In this document: piece after piece, positions 25,125 to 33,938 of the stretch
Numbering within the stretch: position 1 is the first letter of the stretch
How the letters are laid out: every line of letters begins with the position of its first letter
Source of the DNA: Lacunisphaera sp.
Lineage (GTDB): Bacteria; Verrucomicrobiota; Verrucomicrobiia; Opitutales; Opitutaceae
Reading direction: 5' to 3'
Length of the DNA stretch: 36,348 nucleotides
NCBI GenBank assembly: GCA_029945855.1
Contig: JAQSDJ010000108.1
Coordinates: 1 to 36,348, forward strand
Made by a program: the position numbers and the translations under genes
The notes under the pieces: model-generated
Databases searched by the model: none
Seen by the model: the letters and a program-made list of their open reading frames with translations, nothing else
Told to the model about the DNA's origin: nothing

Positions 25125-26594
25125 ATGACCCGCGCTTTTCATTCCGCCCTCTTCCTGCCCGCGTTCGCGCTAGCAGGTGCGGTGAACTCCGTCGCTCTCC
25201 CGGCGGCCCCCCGTCCTAATATCCTCCTGATTGTCTCCGACGATCACGGTCGCGAGGCCCTCGGCAGCTACGGCAACCCGGTCGTCCGGACCCCAAATCT
25301 GGACGCGCTCGCGGCGGACGGTACACGGTTTACCAACGCCTTTTGCACGGCGGCGAGCTGCAGTCCGTCCCGTTCCGTCATCCTGACCGGCCAGCAGAAT
25401 CATCGCAACGGCATGTACGGACTTGAGCACGACGACCACCATTTCAGCTCTTACGCCAACGTGAAAAGCCTGCCGGTGCGGCTCGCGGAAACCGGCTACC
25501 GGACGGCGCGCGTGGGCAAGTTTCACGTGGCTCCCGCAGCCGTCTACGGATTCCAAACGATCCTCTCCGGCGGCAAGGCCAACGATCCGACGACGATCGG
25601 CCGCAGTCCGGTTGAGATGGCGGAGCTTTCGCGCGGGATCATCGAGGCGGCGGACACGCGGCCCTTCTTCCTCTATTTCGCGACCGACGACCCGCACCGC
25701 GGCAACGCCGTGCTACCCGACGGCAAGCCGACGTTCGACACCTATCCGAGGCCGAATCCGTTTGGCAACCGGCCGGAGGGTCGACCGGGCGTGGTTGCGG
25801 AGCGGTATCGGCCCGAGGACGTGATCGTGCCCACCTATCTCTCCGACACGCCGGAGACGAGGGCTGAACTCGCGGAATATTACCAGGCGATCTCGCGGCT
25901 CGATCAAGGGGTCGGCCACCTGATCCAGATCCTGAAGGACACGGGGAAATACGAATCGACCGTGATCATCTATATTTCTGATAACGGCGCGCCCTTTCCG
26001 GGCGCGAAGACGACGCTCTACGACGTCGGCATGCAACTGCCGTGTCTCGTGCGCGCACCGGGTCGGAGGCATCCTGGTTCGGTGCAGGACGCGATGGTCA
26101 CGTGGGCGGATCTGGCGCCCACGCTCCTCGAGGTTGCGAGCGTGCCCACCGATCCGGCGGAGTTCGACGGCCGCTCATTCCGCGCGGGATTGGATGGTGG
26201 GGAGCTGCGTGGCTGGGACGAAATCTTTGCTTCGCACAGCTTTCACGGGATCACGATGTATTATCCGATGCGCGTGGTGCGCACGCGGCAGCACAAGCTG
26301 ATCGTCAACCTTGCGCACGAGCTGACATTCCCCAACGCGAACGACCTTTATCACTCCCCGACCTGGATCAGTGTGGAGCGCTCCGCCGGCCAGCAGCTGG
26401 GACGGCGTACGATCGAGCAGTTCCTGCATCGACCGAAACTCGAACTGTACGATCTGATCCGCGATCCGGATGAGATCCATAATGTGGCTGACGATCCGGT
26501 GTATCAGACGGTGAAGGCGGAGTTGCTGAGGAAGCTCAAGGCGTGGCAGGCAGCGACGAAGGATCCGTGGCTGCATAAATGGAGCTACGAATGA
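25125..26594 (+). CDS. Formylglycine-dependent sulfatase, heparan N-sulfatase (SGSH)-like
   Basis: The protein has 489 residues with an N-terminal signal peptide ('SALFLPAFALAGAVNSVALPA'). The catalytic cysteine C79 lies in 'ASCSPSRSVILTG', a standard C-x-P-S-R site for conversion to formylglycine. Metal ligands are in 'ILLIVSDDHGREALGSYG' and 'IIYISDNGAPFPGAK'. Long stretches resemble human SGSH: 'NGMYGLEHDDHHFSSYANVKSLP', 'PFFLYFATDDPHR', 'HSFHGITMYYPMRVVRTRQHKL' and a C-terminal 'LELYDLIRDPDEIHNVADDP'. This group (sulfatase S1_8 type as I understand it) includes N-sulfoglucosamine sulfohydrolases and also enzymes of algal polymers, so the bond may be N- or O-sulfate. An anaerobic or aerobic formylglycine-generating enzyme is needed but not seen here. 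Its stop overlaps the next start (ATGA). Confidence 0.92.
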   Translation: MTRAFHSALFLPAFALAGAVNSVALPAAPRPNILLIVSDDHGREALGSYGNPVVRTPNLDALAADGTRFTNAFCTAASCSPSRSVILTGQQNHRNGMYGLEHDDHHFSSYANVKSLPVRLAETGYRTARVGKFHVAPAAVYGFQTILSGGKANDPTTIGRSPVEMAELSRGIIEAADTRPFFLYFATDDPHRGNAVLPDGKPTFDTYPRPNPFGNRPEGRPGVVAERYRPEDVIVPTYLSDTPETRAELAEYYQAISRLDQGVGHLIQILKDTGKYESTVIIYISDNGAPFPGAKTTLYDVGMQLPCLVRAPGRRHPGSVQDAMVTWADLAPTLLEVASVPTDPAEFDGRSFRAGLDGGELRGWDEIFASHSFHGITMYYPMRVVRTRQHKLIVNLAHELTFPNANDLYHSPTWISVERSAGQQLGRRTIEQFLHRPKLELYDLIRDPDEIHNVADDPVYQTVKAELLRKLKAWQAATKDPWLHKWSYE

Positions 26595-28120
26595 GCCGTT
26601 TCCACACCGTATTCGCCCCGCGCATTTTCCCGCTGCGTCCCGGCCTCATCTGGCTGATGGTGGCCGGCTGTACCGCGGGCGCGCCAACGCGGGCCGCCGT
26701 GTTCATGGCCGACGGGGCCAAGGCCGGGGAGATCACGCAAGATTCTGCCATCATCTGGACCCGGCTGACGCAGAAGGCGGAACGCAACGTGCCGGGAATT
26801 CCTTTTCCCCACGTACAGGTCGATCCCAAGGGCATCCCGATACCGCCCGGCAAGACCGCCTATGAAGCCGACGCGATCCGGGTGAGTGCGCCCATCTCCG
26901 CGGCGCGGCAGCTGGCCGGCCACGCGCTGGAGGAGATGGCGGGCGCCGTGCCCGGTGCACCGGGTGCGGTGCGGATCGCCTACTGGCCGGCGTCGGCCGG
27001 CGAGGGCACGGCCCGACGCACCAGCCGGGTCGCCGTGACCGCCGCGAGCGACTTCACGGCGCAGATCGCGCTGCACGACCTGCAACCGGGCACCCGTTAC
27101 CGGTTCCGGGCGGAGGGCTTCCTCCCGGGCCGCGACGAGGTGGCCGGGACCTTCGAGGGTGGCTTCAAGACGGCGCCCGTGCCCGGCACGCCGGCGCGCA
27201 TCAGTTTCACCGTGGCGACCTGCCAGGATTACGATCGGCGGGACGACCCGGAAAACGGGCACATGATCTACGCGGCCATGGGCCGCCTCCAGCCGGACTT
27301 CTTCGTGCATACAGGCGATATCGAGTACTACGACAAGCCCACGCCGCTGGCCACGAACGTGGCGCTCGCTCGCTTCAAGTGGAACCGCATCTTCGCATTG
27401 CCGCATCAACGGGCGTTCCATGCGCAGACGAGCAGCTATTTCATGAAGGACGACCACGACACCCTGAAGGACGACGCCTGGGCCGGTCAGACCTACGGCG
27501 ACCTCACGTGGGAGCAGGGGCTCGCCCTGTTCCGCGAGCAGGTGCCGATCGGCGTGAAGACCTACCGCACGGTCCGTTGGGGCAAGGATCTGCAGATCTG
27601 GCTGGTCGAGGGCCGCGACTTCCGGAGCCCGAACGACCAGCCGGACGGACCCGGAAAAAGCATCTGGGGCGCGGAACAGAAGCGCTGGTTCTTCGACACC
27701 GTCCGGGCCTCCGACGCAACCTTCCGGATCCTGATCAGTCCGACCCCGCTGGTCGGACCGGACCGTGAGGGGAAGGCCGACAGCCACGCCAACCGCGCCT
27801 TCGCCCACGAGGGGCGCCAATTGCGTGAATTCATCGCCACACAGCGAAACATGTTCGTGCTCAGCGGCGACCGGCACTGGCAGTATGCCTCCGTCGATCC
27901 GCTGACTGGCCTGCGGGAATACGGCTGCGGGCCGAGTTCGGATGCACACGCGGGCGGCTTCAGCGAAGCCGAGCGGACGCCAGCCCACCGTTACCTGCGG
28001 ATCAAGGGCGGCTTTCTCTCCGTCCTGGTCGAACGCGTGGACGGCCATCCCCGGGTCGTGGTTCGTCACCACGCGGTCGACGGAAAACTCCAACATGAAG
28101 ATGTGCTCCCCGCAGAGTAG
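26591..28120 (+). CDS. PhoD-like metallophosphatase lipoprotein
   Basis: I use the ATG at 26591, which overlaps the sulfatase TGA as ATGA (509 residues); the track start 12 bases upstream lies inside that gene. The N-terminus is a lipoprotein signal peptide with lipobox 'VAGC' (C27). An N-terminal Fn3-like domain (about 35-200, ending 'LQPGTRYRFRAEG') precedes the metallophosphatase domain. Metal motifs are 'VATCQDY', 'FFVHTGDIEYYD', 'FMKDDHDTLKDD' and 'VLSGDRHW'. PhoD enzymes are phosphodiesterases or phosphomonoesterases; relatives in polysaccharide loci of this phylum group are poorly characterised. Sitting between a sulfatase and a glycosidase-esterase gene, it may remove phosphate, or another ester group, from the glycan. 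Phosphate starvation control is not evident. Confidence 0.88.
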   Translation: MSRFHTVFAPRIFPLRPGLIWLMVAGCTAGAPTRAAVFMADGAKAGEITQDSAIIWTRLTQKAERNVPGIPFPHVQVDPKGIPIPPGKTAYEADAIRVSAPISAARQLAGHALEEMAGAVPGAPGAVRIAYWPASAGEGTARRTSRVAVTAASDFTAQIALHDLQPGTRYRFRAEGFLPGRDEVAGTFEGGFKTAPVPGTPARISFTVATCQDYDRRDDPENGHMIYAAMGRLQPDFFVHTGDIEYYDKPTPLATNVALARFKWNRIFALPHQRAFHAQTSSYFMKDDHDTLKDDAWAGQTYGDLTWEQGLALFREQVPIGVKTYRTVRWGKDLQIWLVEGRDFRSPNDQPDGPGKSIWGAEQKRWFFDTVRASDATFRILISPTPLVGPDREGKADSHANRAFAHEGRQLREFIATQRNMFVLSGDRHWQYASVDPLTGLREYGCGPSSDAHAGGFSEAERTPAHRYLRIKGGFLSVLVERVDGHPRVVVRHHAVDGKLQHEDVLPAE

Positions 28121-30542
28121 CCTGAAAATAGCCGGACGCATCCTGATGGGCACCGCCCTCGCGGTGGCTATGGCGCACGCGGCCGGGCCGGCAACCGTGG
28201 AAGGCGAGGCGCTGTGCGCCGCCTTGGTGCGCGAGGTTTCCCTGCCGGTGAAGCCCGCGTGGCGGCCGATGATGCTGAATCTGGCCGAGCTACACGGCCG
28301 GAGCATCATGCCGGCGGTGGGGCACTTCCCCTATCCCTATCAGTCGATCGGGCCCGGATACGAGAATGGCCGCATTTTTGGTCACATCGACCTCACGCAC
28401 GAGCGCCTCGACACCGTGCGCGCGCGGCCGGAGCACGTGCGCAACCAGATCCGCAACGAGCTCGCGGGCCAGCAGGCGGACGGAATGATCCCGGGCATCA
28501 TCTGGTTCGACCCGGCGGGCAAGCCGACGTGGAAGGATTTCAAGAGTTTCCCCCCGATCTGGGTGGTCTCCGCCGAGGCTTACGTCGACCAGACGGGCGA
28601 CGAGGCGTTCCTGCGCGAGTGCCTTGAGGCGTTGCGCCGGCAGATCGGATGGTTTGAGGCCAAGCGCGGTCTGCCGAACGGCGGATTCTACTACCTCGAC
28701 CAGGTCAATGACAATTGGGAGAGCGGAATGGACGAGGGCATCCGATATAATCCGCGCCCGGCGCAGCGGTCGGCGGCGGTTGATGCGTGCGCCCACGTCT
28801 ACCTGCTCTACGACCACGCGCTGCGCTGGAGCCGGCGCGTGGGCCAGCCGGCGGAGGAGTGGGAACGCAAGGCAACCGCACTGAGGGCGTTCATCCGCAC
28901 CGAATTATGGGACGAGGGCACCGGATTCTTCTACGATGCCTGGGTGGTGCGTGATCCCGCGAAACGGCACCTGGCGTTCGAGGGCATGTGGCCGGTGGTG
29001 GTGGGAGCCGCGACAAGCGGACAGGCGCGGCGCGTGATCGACGAGCACCTGCTTAATCCGCGGGAGTTTTTCACCCCGCATCCGATCGCCACGGTGGCGG
29101 TGTCGGACCCGCGGTTCGAACTGCGCATGTGGCGCGGCCCGGCCTGGAATTGCATGACCTATTGGGCGGCGCGCGGCTGCTTGCGTTATGATCGCGCCGA
29201 CGGGGCGCGCCGGCTGCTCGAGGCGGCGCTAGATGCAACCGCGGTGCAGTTCGAACGCACGGGCGCGATCTGGGAATTCTATCACCCGCTGCTGGGCGAC
29301 CAGGGAGAGTTGAAAAGGAAGCCGACGGCGCGGAAAGAACCATGTCGCGACTACATCGGGCACAATCCGCTGTTTGCGATGGCCGACCTGTGGCGGAAAA
29401 CCGGCGGGTCTGAGGCACCCGCAGGAAGGGAGTTTCAACAGGTGGGGGTGAGGCAACAGCTGCCCGCCTTCGCCGACCGGCTCGCGCAGCGGACGACGCA
29501 CCCGCTGGCGTGGGCGTCGGGAGCGGTCGCCGATTTTCACGTCTGGCGAGAACTCGGGCGAAAGAAAGTCCTCGACTGCCTGCAGAATCCGCCGCCCCCC
29601 GCGCCGTGGAACGCGATGGTGATCGCCGAGGAGGATCGCGGCAGCTACATCGCGCGAAAGATTGTGTTCAACGTTACGGGCGACAGCCGGGTGCTCGCCT
29701 TGATGACCGTGCCGAAGGGGCCGGGCCCGTTTCCGGCCGTGCTGTTGCTGCACGATCACGGCGCGCGATTTGACATAGGCAAGGAAAAGGTCATCCGGCC
29801 GTTCGCGACGGACGCGGCCCGGCTGAGGTCGGGAGAACAGTGGGTGGCGAACTATGGCGGAAAGTTTCTCGGCGACGAACTTGCGCAGCGCGGGTATGTG
29901 TGTTTTGCGACCGATGCGCTCAACTGGTCTGATCGCGGCGGCGGCGGTTACGGTGGACAGTCGTCGCTGGCTTCGAACCTCATGCATCTCGGCATGTCGC
30001 TCGCCGGACTGATCGCTTGGGAGGATCTGCGCGCCGCCGAATTTCTTGCCGGCCAGCCCGAGGTCGAACGCGGGCGGATCGCCGCCCTCGGCTGGTCGCT
30101 GGGTGCGTTCCGGGCCTGGCAGGTGGCGGCGATGTCGGAGCACATCGCCGCTGGTGCGGCGGTTTGCTGGATGAGCGAGGTAAAAAGCGTGATGACCGCC
30201 GGCAATAATCACACGCTGTCACAATCCGCGTTCACGATGCTGCATCCGGGGCTACTCGACGATCTCGACTACCCGGACATCGCGAGTCTCGCCTGTCCGA
30301 AGCCGATGCTCTTTTTCAATGGCCGGGAGGATGACCTGTTTCCGGTTGACGGCGTTGAGCGCGCATACGCCAAGATGCAGGCGGTCTGGGACTCGCAGGC
30401 GGCGGGTGATCGACTGGTCACGAAATTGTGGAATACCGGTCACACCTTTGACGCCGCGATGCAGGCCGCGGTGTTCGATTGGCTGAAGGGCGCAACGGCC
30501 CCGCCCGGCCGACCGCCGCCGCCCGATTCAACGCGCCGCTAG
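28095..30542 (+). CDS. Two-domain enzyme: GH63/trehalase-like glycosidase fused to an alpha/beta-hydrolase esterase
   Basis: From the ATG at 28095 (815 residues), overlapping the PhoD gene by 26 bases; ATG 28101 is equally possible. The track start inside that gene is wrong. A signal peptide ('RILMGTALAVAMAHA') is present. Residues about 35-440 form an (alpha/alpha)6 glycosidase like clan GH-G: acid D213 in 'NWESGMDEGIRYNP' and base E394 in 'IWEFYHPLLGD', with 'FEGMWPVVVGAAT' and 'MWRGPAWNCMTYW'. Residues about 480-800 are an Abhydrolase_7/acetylxylan-esterase-like domain: 'FPAVLLLHDHGARFD', nucleophile S668 in 'LGWSLGAFRAW', aspartate in 'NGREDDLFPVD' and H783 in 'WNTGHTFD'. Both active sites look intact. 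One chain could thus remove an acyl group and an alpha-linked sugar from the same substrate. Confidence 0.85.
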   Translation: MKMCSPQSSLKIAGRILMGTALAVAMAHAAGPATVEGEALCAALVREVSLPVKPAWRPMMLNLAELHGRSIMPAVGHFPYPYQSIGPGYENGRIFGHIDLTHERLDTVRARPEHVRNQIRNELAGQQADGMIPGIIWFDPAGKPTWKDFKSFPPIWVVSAEAYVDQTGDEAFLRECLEALRRQIGWFEAKRGLPNGGFYYLDQVNDNWESGMDEGIRYNPRPAQRSAAVDACAHVYLLYDHALRWSRRVGQPAEEWERKATALRAFIRTELWDEGTGFFYDAWVVRDPAKRHLAFEGMWPVVVGAATSGQARRVIDEHLLNPREFFTPHPIATVAVSDPRFELRMWRGPAWNCMTYWAARGCLRYDRADGARRLLEAALDATAVQFERTGAIWEFYHPLLGDQGELKRKPTARKEPCRDYIGHNPLFAMADLWRKTGGSEAPAGREFQQVGVRQQLPAFADRLAQRTTHPLAWASGAVADFHVWRELGRKKVLDCLQNPPPPAPWNAMVIAEEDRGSYIARKIVFNVTGDSRVLALMTVPKGPGPFPAVLLLHDHGARFDIGKEKVIRPFATDAARLRSGEQWVANYGGKFLGDELAQRGYVCFATDALNWSDRGGGGYGGQSSLASNLMHLGMSLAGLIAWEDLRAAEFLAGQPEVERGRIAALGWSLGAFRAWQVAAMSEHIAAGAAVCWMSEVKSVMTAGNNHTLSQSAFTMLHPGLLDDLDYPDIASLACPKPMLFFNGREDDLFPVDGVERAYAKMQAVWDSQAAGDRLVTKLWNTGHTFDAAMQAAVFDWLKGATAPPGRPPPPDSTRR

Positions 30543-30600
30543 GCGGACGCAGCTGCAGCTACATTATCACCCTAATAGCCCGGGATCCCTTCACCCCAGC

Positions 30601-32742
30601 ATGGCCGCCTACCACTTCAAAGCCACCTCCTCTTCGCCTGAGGTCACCTGGTCGATTATGCATCCGGTGAGACCGTATTCCGGGTACATGCGTGAGGTCA
30701 TAGCCGCGGCGGCGAGTTATCACGTCGACAGTTTCGAGGTTTGCGGGGACGTCCATGGCTCGGGCGGCGGTCTCGACGGTGCCATTCTGTTCCGGGACTA
30801 TGCTGTGGCCGCCGGCGGCGTGGATCCGACCACGGTAGCACAAAATGTCGCGCGACTGCAGAAAATCATCGAGCTGGCGCACGACTCGGGTCGTCCGATG
30901 TACTACTGGCATCGCGAGGTGATGGTGCCGCAGTCGGTCGTCGAGCAAATTCCCGGACTGCTCGATGAGAACGGCGAGTTCAACCTGATGGGGGAGGCTT
31001 ACCAGTCGTTGATACGCTCGAAGATCCGGGAATTCTTCGAGCAGGTGCCGGCGATGGATGGGCTGGTGTTGACGCTTACCGAGTCGGATTACTCGGTGAT
31101 CCACAACTCCGATCAGCAGCGCTATCCCTCGCAGGAGGTGGTAGCGCGGGTGGTGGGAGCCTTCGCGGAAGAGCTGCAGGCCCGCGGGAAGCGGTTTATT
31201 TTGAGAAGCTTCGGCTCAATAGCGCAGGACTACGAGGATATCCTGAGAGGCGCAGAGATGGTTGCCGAGCGGTTCTCGTTCGAAATCGAGACGAAGATCA
31301 CCCCCTATGACTTCAGTCCTTTTCTACCCTTCAACCCCTACCTGCGCAAGAGCGGCGCCTGCTCGCTGTCGGCGGAGTATGATTCGATCGGCGAGTTCCT
31401 GGGCGCGGGCTTCCTGCCTGCGCCGGATCCCGAACGGGTGATCGAATCCGTCAACCACGCCCGGCAGCAAGGGGTCGACCGGCATGTCATACGTATCGAC
31501 CGGATCGGCCATGCCGCATTTCTGTCGACGCAGTCGGTAAATCTGCTCGCGTTCGATCGCGCCATTCGCGACCCGAACGTGAAGGCTGACGCGATTTGGA
31601 CTGAATGGGCCGATGCCCACTGGCCGGATTGTCCGGAGGCCATGGTGGCGGTGATGCGGCAAGGGATCGCGATGACCAAGGGGACCCATTTCATCGACGG
31701 GCACGTCATCTTTCATGCTTTTCCCATCCAGCCGGACCTTAAGTGGCTGAAAGCCTGTGGTATATTCTCGGTTTTTCGACCGCGCCAACCGCTGGACGAA
31801 CATGTGGGCATGTGGGGTATTCTGACGAATCGTGTCACCCCGGCGAGGGAAACCCTGCTTCGCGAAAAACACGAGGCGGTGGCGCTGGCAGACGAGGCCT
31901 TACGCACGTTGGAACTACTCAAAGGAAAGTTGTCACAGCCGGAGTTTCAACTGGCGAAAACGGCGTGGCGGAATGCGGCGCAGGTCACCCGAGCGATCTA
32001 CCATTGGTGTCGCGGCGTATGTGCTTACTTTAACGACATGGAGGCCGGCCGGCCGGATCATCCGACACTGGATCAGGCCATTGTGGCGGCGCGGGCGGAG
32101 TTCGAAACAATGCTCGGCGTGAGACTCACCAAGGGTGGGGGGGCGTCGCGGGCGGCACCCGGAGTGACCGCCCACGAGTACGGTGGCGGATCAGAGCCGG
32201 AGGAGGACTGCATTGAAGACGCCTATATCCAACCTATCTGGCGGCTACTAGTGCAACTCCCCGACGAGTACGAGGGCGAATTCAGGGAGCGGATGTATTG
32301 GGCGATGCGGGGCGAAGTCCAGGACTGCATCGTGTGCGGCGGTTTGCTGGACGATCTGCGCGTGCACCGCTACATGCACGCGAGTCACGCCCGGCTCATC
32401 GCCGGACGGCCAGCGAGAGCTGCGGGCAATCGTGTGTTTCCCAACGGCTTTATCGACGTGCGGCTGGCGCTGCCAGCGGGCGAAGCCTGCCGGTTGATCG
32501 TCCGCGGGGAAGCGGGCCCCCGGCGGGAGTTCCAGATTACGGTTGAAGAGGAAAACCATGTCGTTCGATTTTCTGCCCAGGGGGAGTACGTGCGTGTCTT
32601 GACAAGGTCCGCGGGGCCGCGCCGTGCCGCGGAAACGGTGCGGGTTCGCATCCAGAAGGTCGGCTCCGACTTTCCTCTAATTTACGCGATCGCAACACTC
32701 AGTGGCTCAGGCCAACCCTCACATCATCCGCTTTATGACTAA
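30601..32742 (+). CDS. GH67/alpha-glucuronidase-like TIM-barrel protein without signal peptide
   Basis: The protein has 713 residues and starts 'MAAYHFKATSSSPEVTW', with no signal peptide, unlike most of its neighbours. Residues about 15-400 look like an alpha-glucuronidase-type barrel: 'MDGLVLTLTESDYSVIHN', 'RFSFEIETKITPYDFSPF', 'GACSLSAEYDSIGEFLGAG' and 'AIWTEWADAHWP' recall the equivalent strands in GH67. A helical part follows (about 400-520), and then a beta-sandwich tail from about 540. If it is an alpha-glucuronidase it would act in the cytoplasm on imported oligosaccharides carrying (methyl)glucuronate. It lacks the GH67 N-terminal beta domain, so it may represent its own family. It lies 58 bases after the fusion gene and overlaps the GH105 gene by 8 bases. 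Confidence 0.6.
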   Translation: MAAYHFKATSSSPEVTWSIMHPVRPYSGYMREVIAAAASYHVDSFEVCGDVHGSGGGLDGAILFRDYAVAAGGVDPTTVAQNVARLQKIIELAHDSGRPMYYWHREVMVPQSVVEQIPGLLDENGEFNLMGEAYQSLIRSKIREFFEQVPAMDGLVLTLTESDYSVIHNSDQQRYPSQEVVARVVGAFAEELQARGKRFILRSFGSIAQDYEDILRGAEMVAERFSFEIETKITPYDFSPFLPFNPYLRKSGACSLSAEYDSIGEFLGAGFLPAPDPERVIESVNHARQQGVDRHVIRIDRIGHAAFLSTQSVNLLAFDRAIRDPNVKADAIWTEWADAHWPDCPEAMVAVMRQGIAMTKGTHFIDGHVIFHAFPIQPDLKWLKACGIFSVFRPRQPLDEHVGMWGILTNRVTPARETLLREKHEAVALADEALRTLELLKGKLSQPEFQLAKTAWRNAAQVTRAIYHWCRGVCAYFNDMEAGRPDHPTLDQAIVAARAEFETMLGVRLTKGGGASRAAPGVTAHEYGGGSEPEEDCIEDAYIQPIWRLLVQLPDEYEGEFRERMYWAMRGEVQDCIVCGGLLDDLRVHRYMHASHARLIAGRPARAAGNRVFPNGFIDVRLALPAGEACRLIVRGEAGPRREFQITVEEENHVVRFSAQGEYVRVLTRSAGPRRAAETVRVRIQKVGSDFPLIYAIATLSGSGQPSHHPLYD

Positions 32743-33865
32743 ACCCCAAATATGCTCCCGCGTTCTATTGATGGCCTTGACTCTCGGACTCGCCGGACTT
32801 CGCGCGGCAAGTCCTGGCTTTGACTTTGGCCCGTGGCCGAAGGGTGCGGAGCCAGCCGTGGTCGGCAAACAGCTTGCCGATCGTTTCGTGTCGCGCGACT
32901 ATCGGCTGCTCAAGGCCGGCGTCATTCACTATGTTGAGACGTGCACCTGGTATGGTGCGCTCAACTACGCGCAACTGGCAGAGGATCCGGGCCTGATGAA
33001 ACAGCTCGTGGCACGCTTCGATCCGCTGTTCGGGCCGAAGGCCGGGCTGGTGCCGCCCCCGCTGAATGTGGATTTCGCCGTGTTCGGCGCGGTGCCGCTC
33101 GAACTTTACCAGCAAACGCGCGATGAGCGCTATCTGAAGCTGGGGGTGAAACTGGCGGAAGCCCAGTGGACGCCGCCGGCCGACGAGACTTCGCTCGACT
33201 CCGAAGCGCGCGAAGGCATCGCGCGCGGACTGAGCTGGCACACCCGTTTCTGGATCGATGACATGTATATGATCACGATGCTGCAGACCCAGGCCTACCG
33301 GGCAACAGGCGATGCGAAGTATGTGGACCGGGCTGCCCAAGAGGCGGTGGCGTACCTTGAGAGGTTGCAACAGCCGAATGGCCTGTTCTACCACGCACCG
33401 GATTCACCGTTCTTCTGGGGCCGCGGCAACGGCTGGTTCGCGGCCGGCATGTCCGAGCTTTTGCGTTCGCTGCCGACCGACCACGCGCTGCGGCCGAGCA
33501 TTCTGGCGAGCTACCAGAAGATGATGGCGGCGTTGTTGAAGGAACAGGGCGCGGACGGTATGTGGCGGCAACTGATCGACGACCCTACTTCGTGGGCCGA
33601 ATCATCAGGCACCGGGATGTTCACGTATGCGTTCATCACCGGCGTGAAAAACGGCTGGCTGGACGCGAAAATCTACGGTCCCGCGGCGCGGAAAGGCTGG
33701 CTGGCGCTGGTCGGGTATATCAACGAGAACGCCGACGTTCGGGAAGTCTGCGAGGGCACCAACAAAGGATTTGACCGGCAGTACTATCTCGATCGCGGCC
33801 GCTATGTCGGTGACCTCCACGGCCAGGCGCCGGCGTTGTGGTGTGCGGTGGCGCTGATGCGATGA
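32735..33865 (+). CDS. GH105-family unsaturated uronyl hydrolase
   Basis: From the ATG at 32735 (376 residues), overlapping the preceding stop by 8 bases; the GTG at 32702 used by the track is less likely because the ATG gives a proper signal peptide ('SRVLLMALTLGLAGLRA'). The (alpha/alpha)6 barrel has the hallmark 'WIDDMYMITML' (D175/D176), 'FWGRGNGWFAAGMSELL' and C-terminal 'YVGDLHGQAPALWCAVALMR'. GH105 (YteR-type) enzymes hydrate and release the 4,5-unsaturated galacturonyl or glucuronyl group left by polysaccharide lyases. Here it should act on products of the PL10-like lyase or the beta-helix protein. The length is normal for the family. Confidence 0.92.
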   Translation: MTKPQICSRVLLMALTLGLAGLRAASPGFDFGPWPKGAEPAVVGKQLADRFVSRDYRLLKAGVIHYVETCTWYGALNYAQLAEDPGLMKQLVARFDPLFGPKAGLVPPPLNVDFAVFGAVPLELYQQTRDERYLKLGVKLAEAQWTPPADETSLDSEAREGIARGLSWHTRFWIDDMYMITMLQTQAYRATGDAKYVDRAAQEAVAYLERLQQPNGLFYHAPDSPFFWGRGNGWFAAGMSELLRSLPTDHALRPSILASYQKMMAALLKEQGADGMWRQLIDDPTSWAESSGTGMFTYAFITGVKNGWLDAKIYGPAARKGWLALVGYINENADVREVCEGTNKGFDRQYYLDRGRYVGDLHGQAPALWCAVALMR

Positions 33866-33938
33866 ACTCAGGCGACGGTTTCGGCGTCGTGGCGTCCGCC
33901 ACGCGCCGGATTCGTCGAAAATATTCGAACGTCTTTCC

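Noticed and set aside
27942-28094. N-terminal extension of the glycosidase-esterase ORF
   Set aside because: It overlaps the PhoD-like gene in another frame and precedes a proper signal peptide that starts at 28095 or 28101.
26585-28309. 574-residue minus-strand ORF opposite the PhoD-like and glycosidase genes
   Set aside because: It spans two well-supported plus-strand genes, has shadow-like composition and resembles no family.
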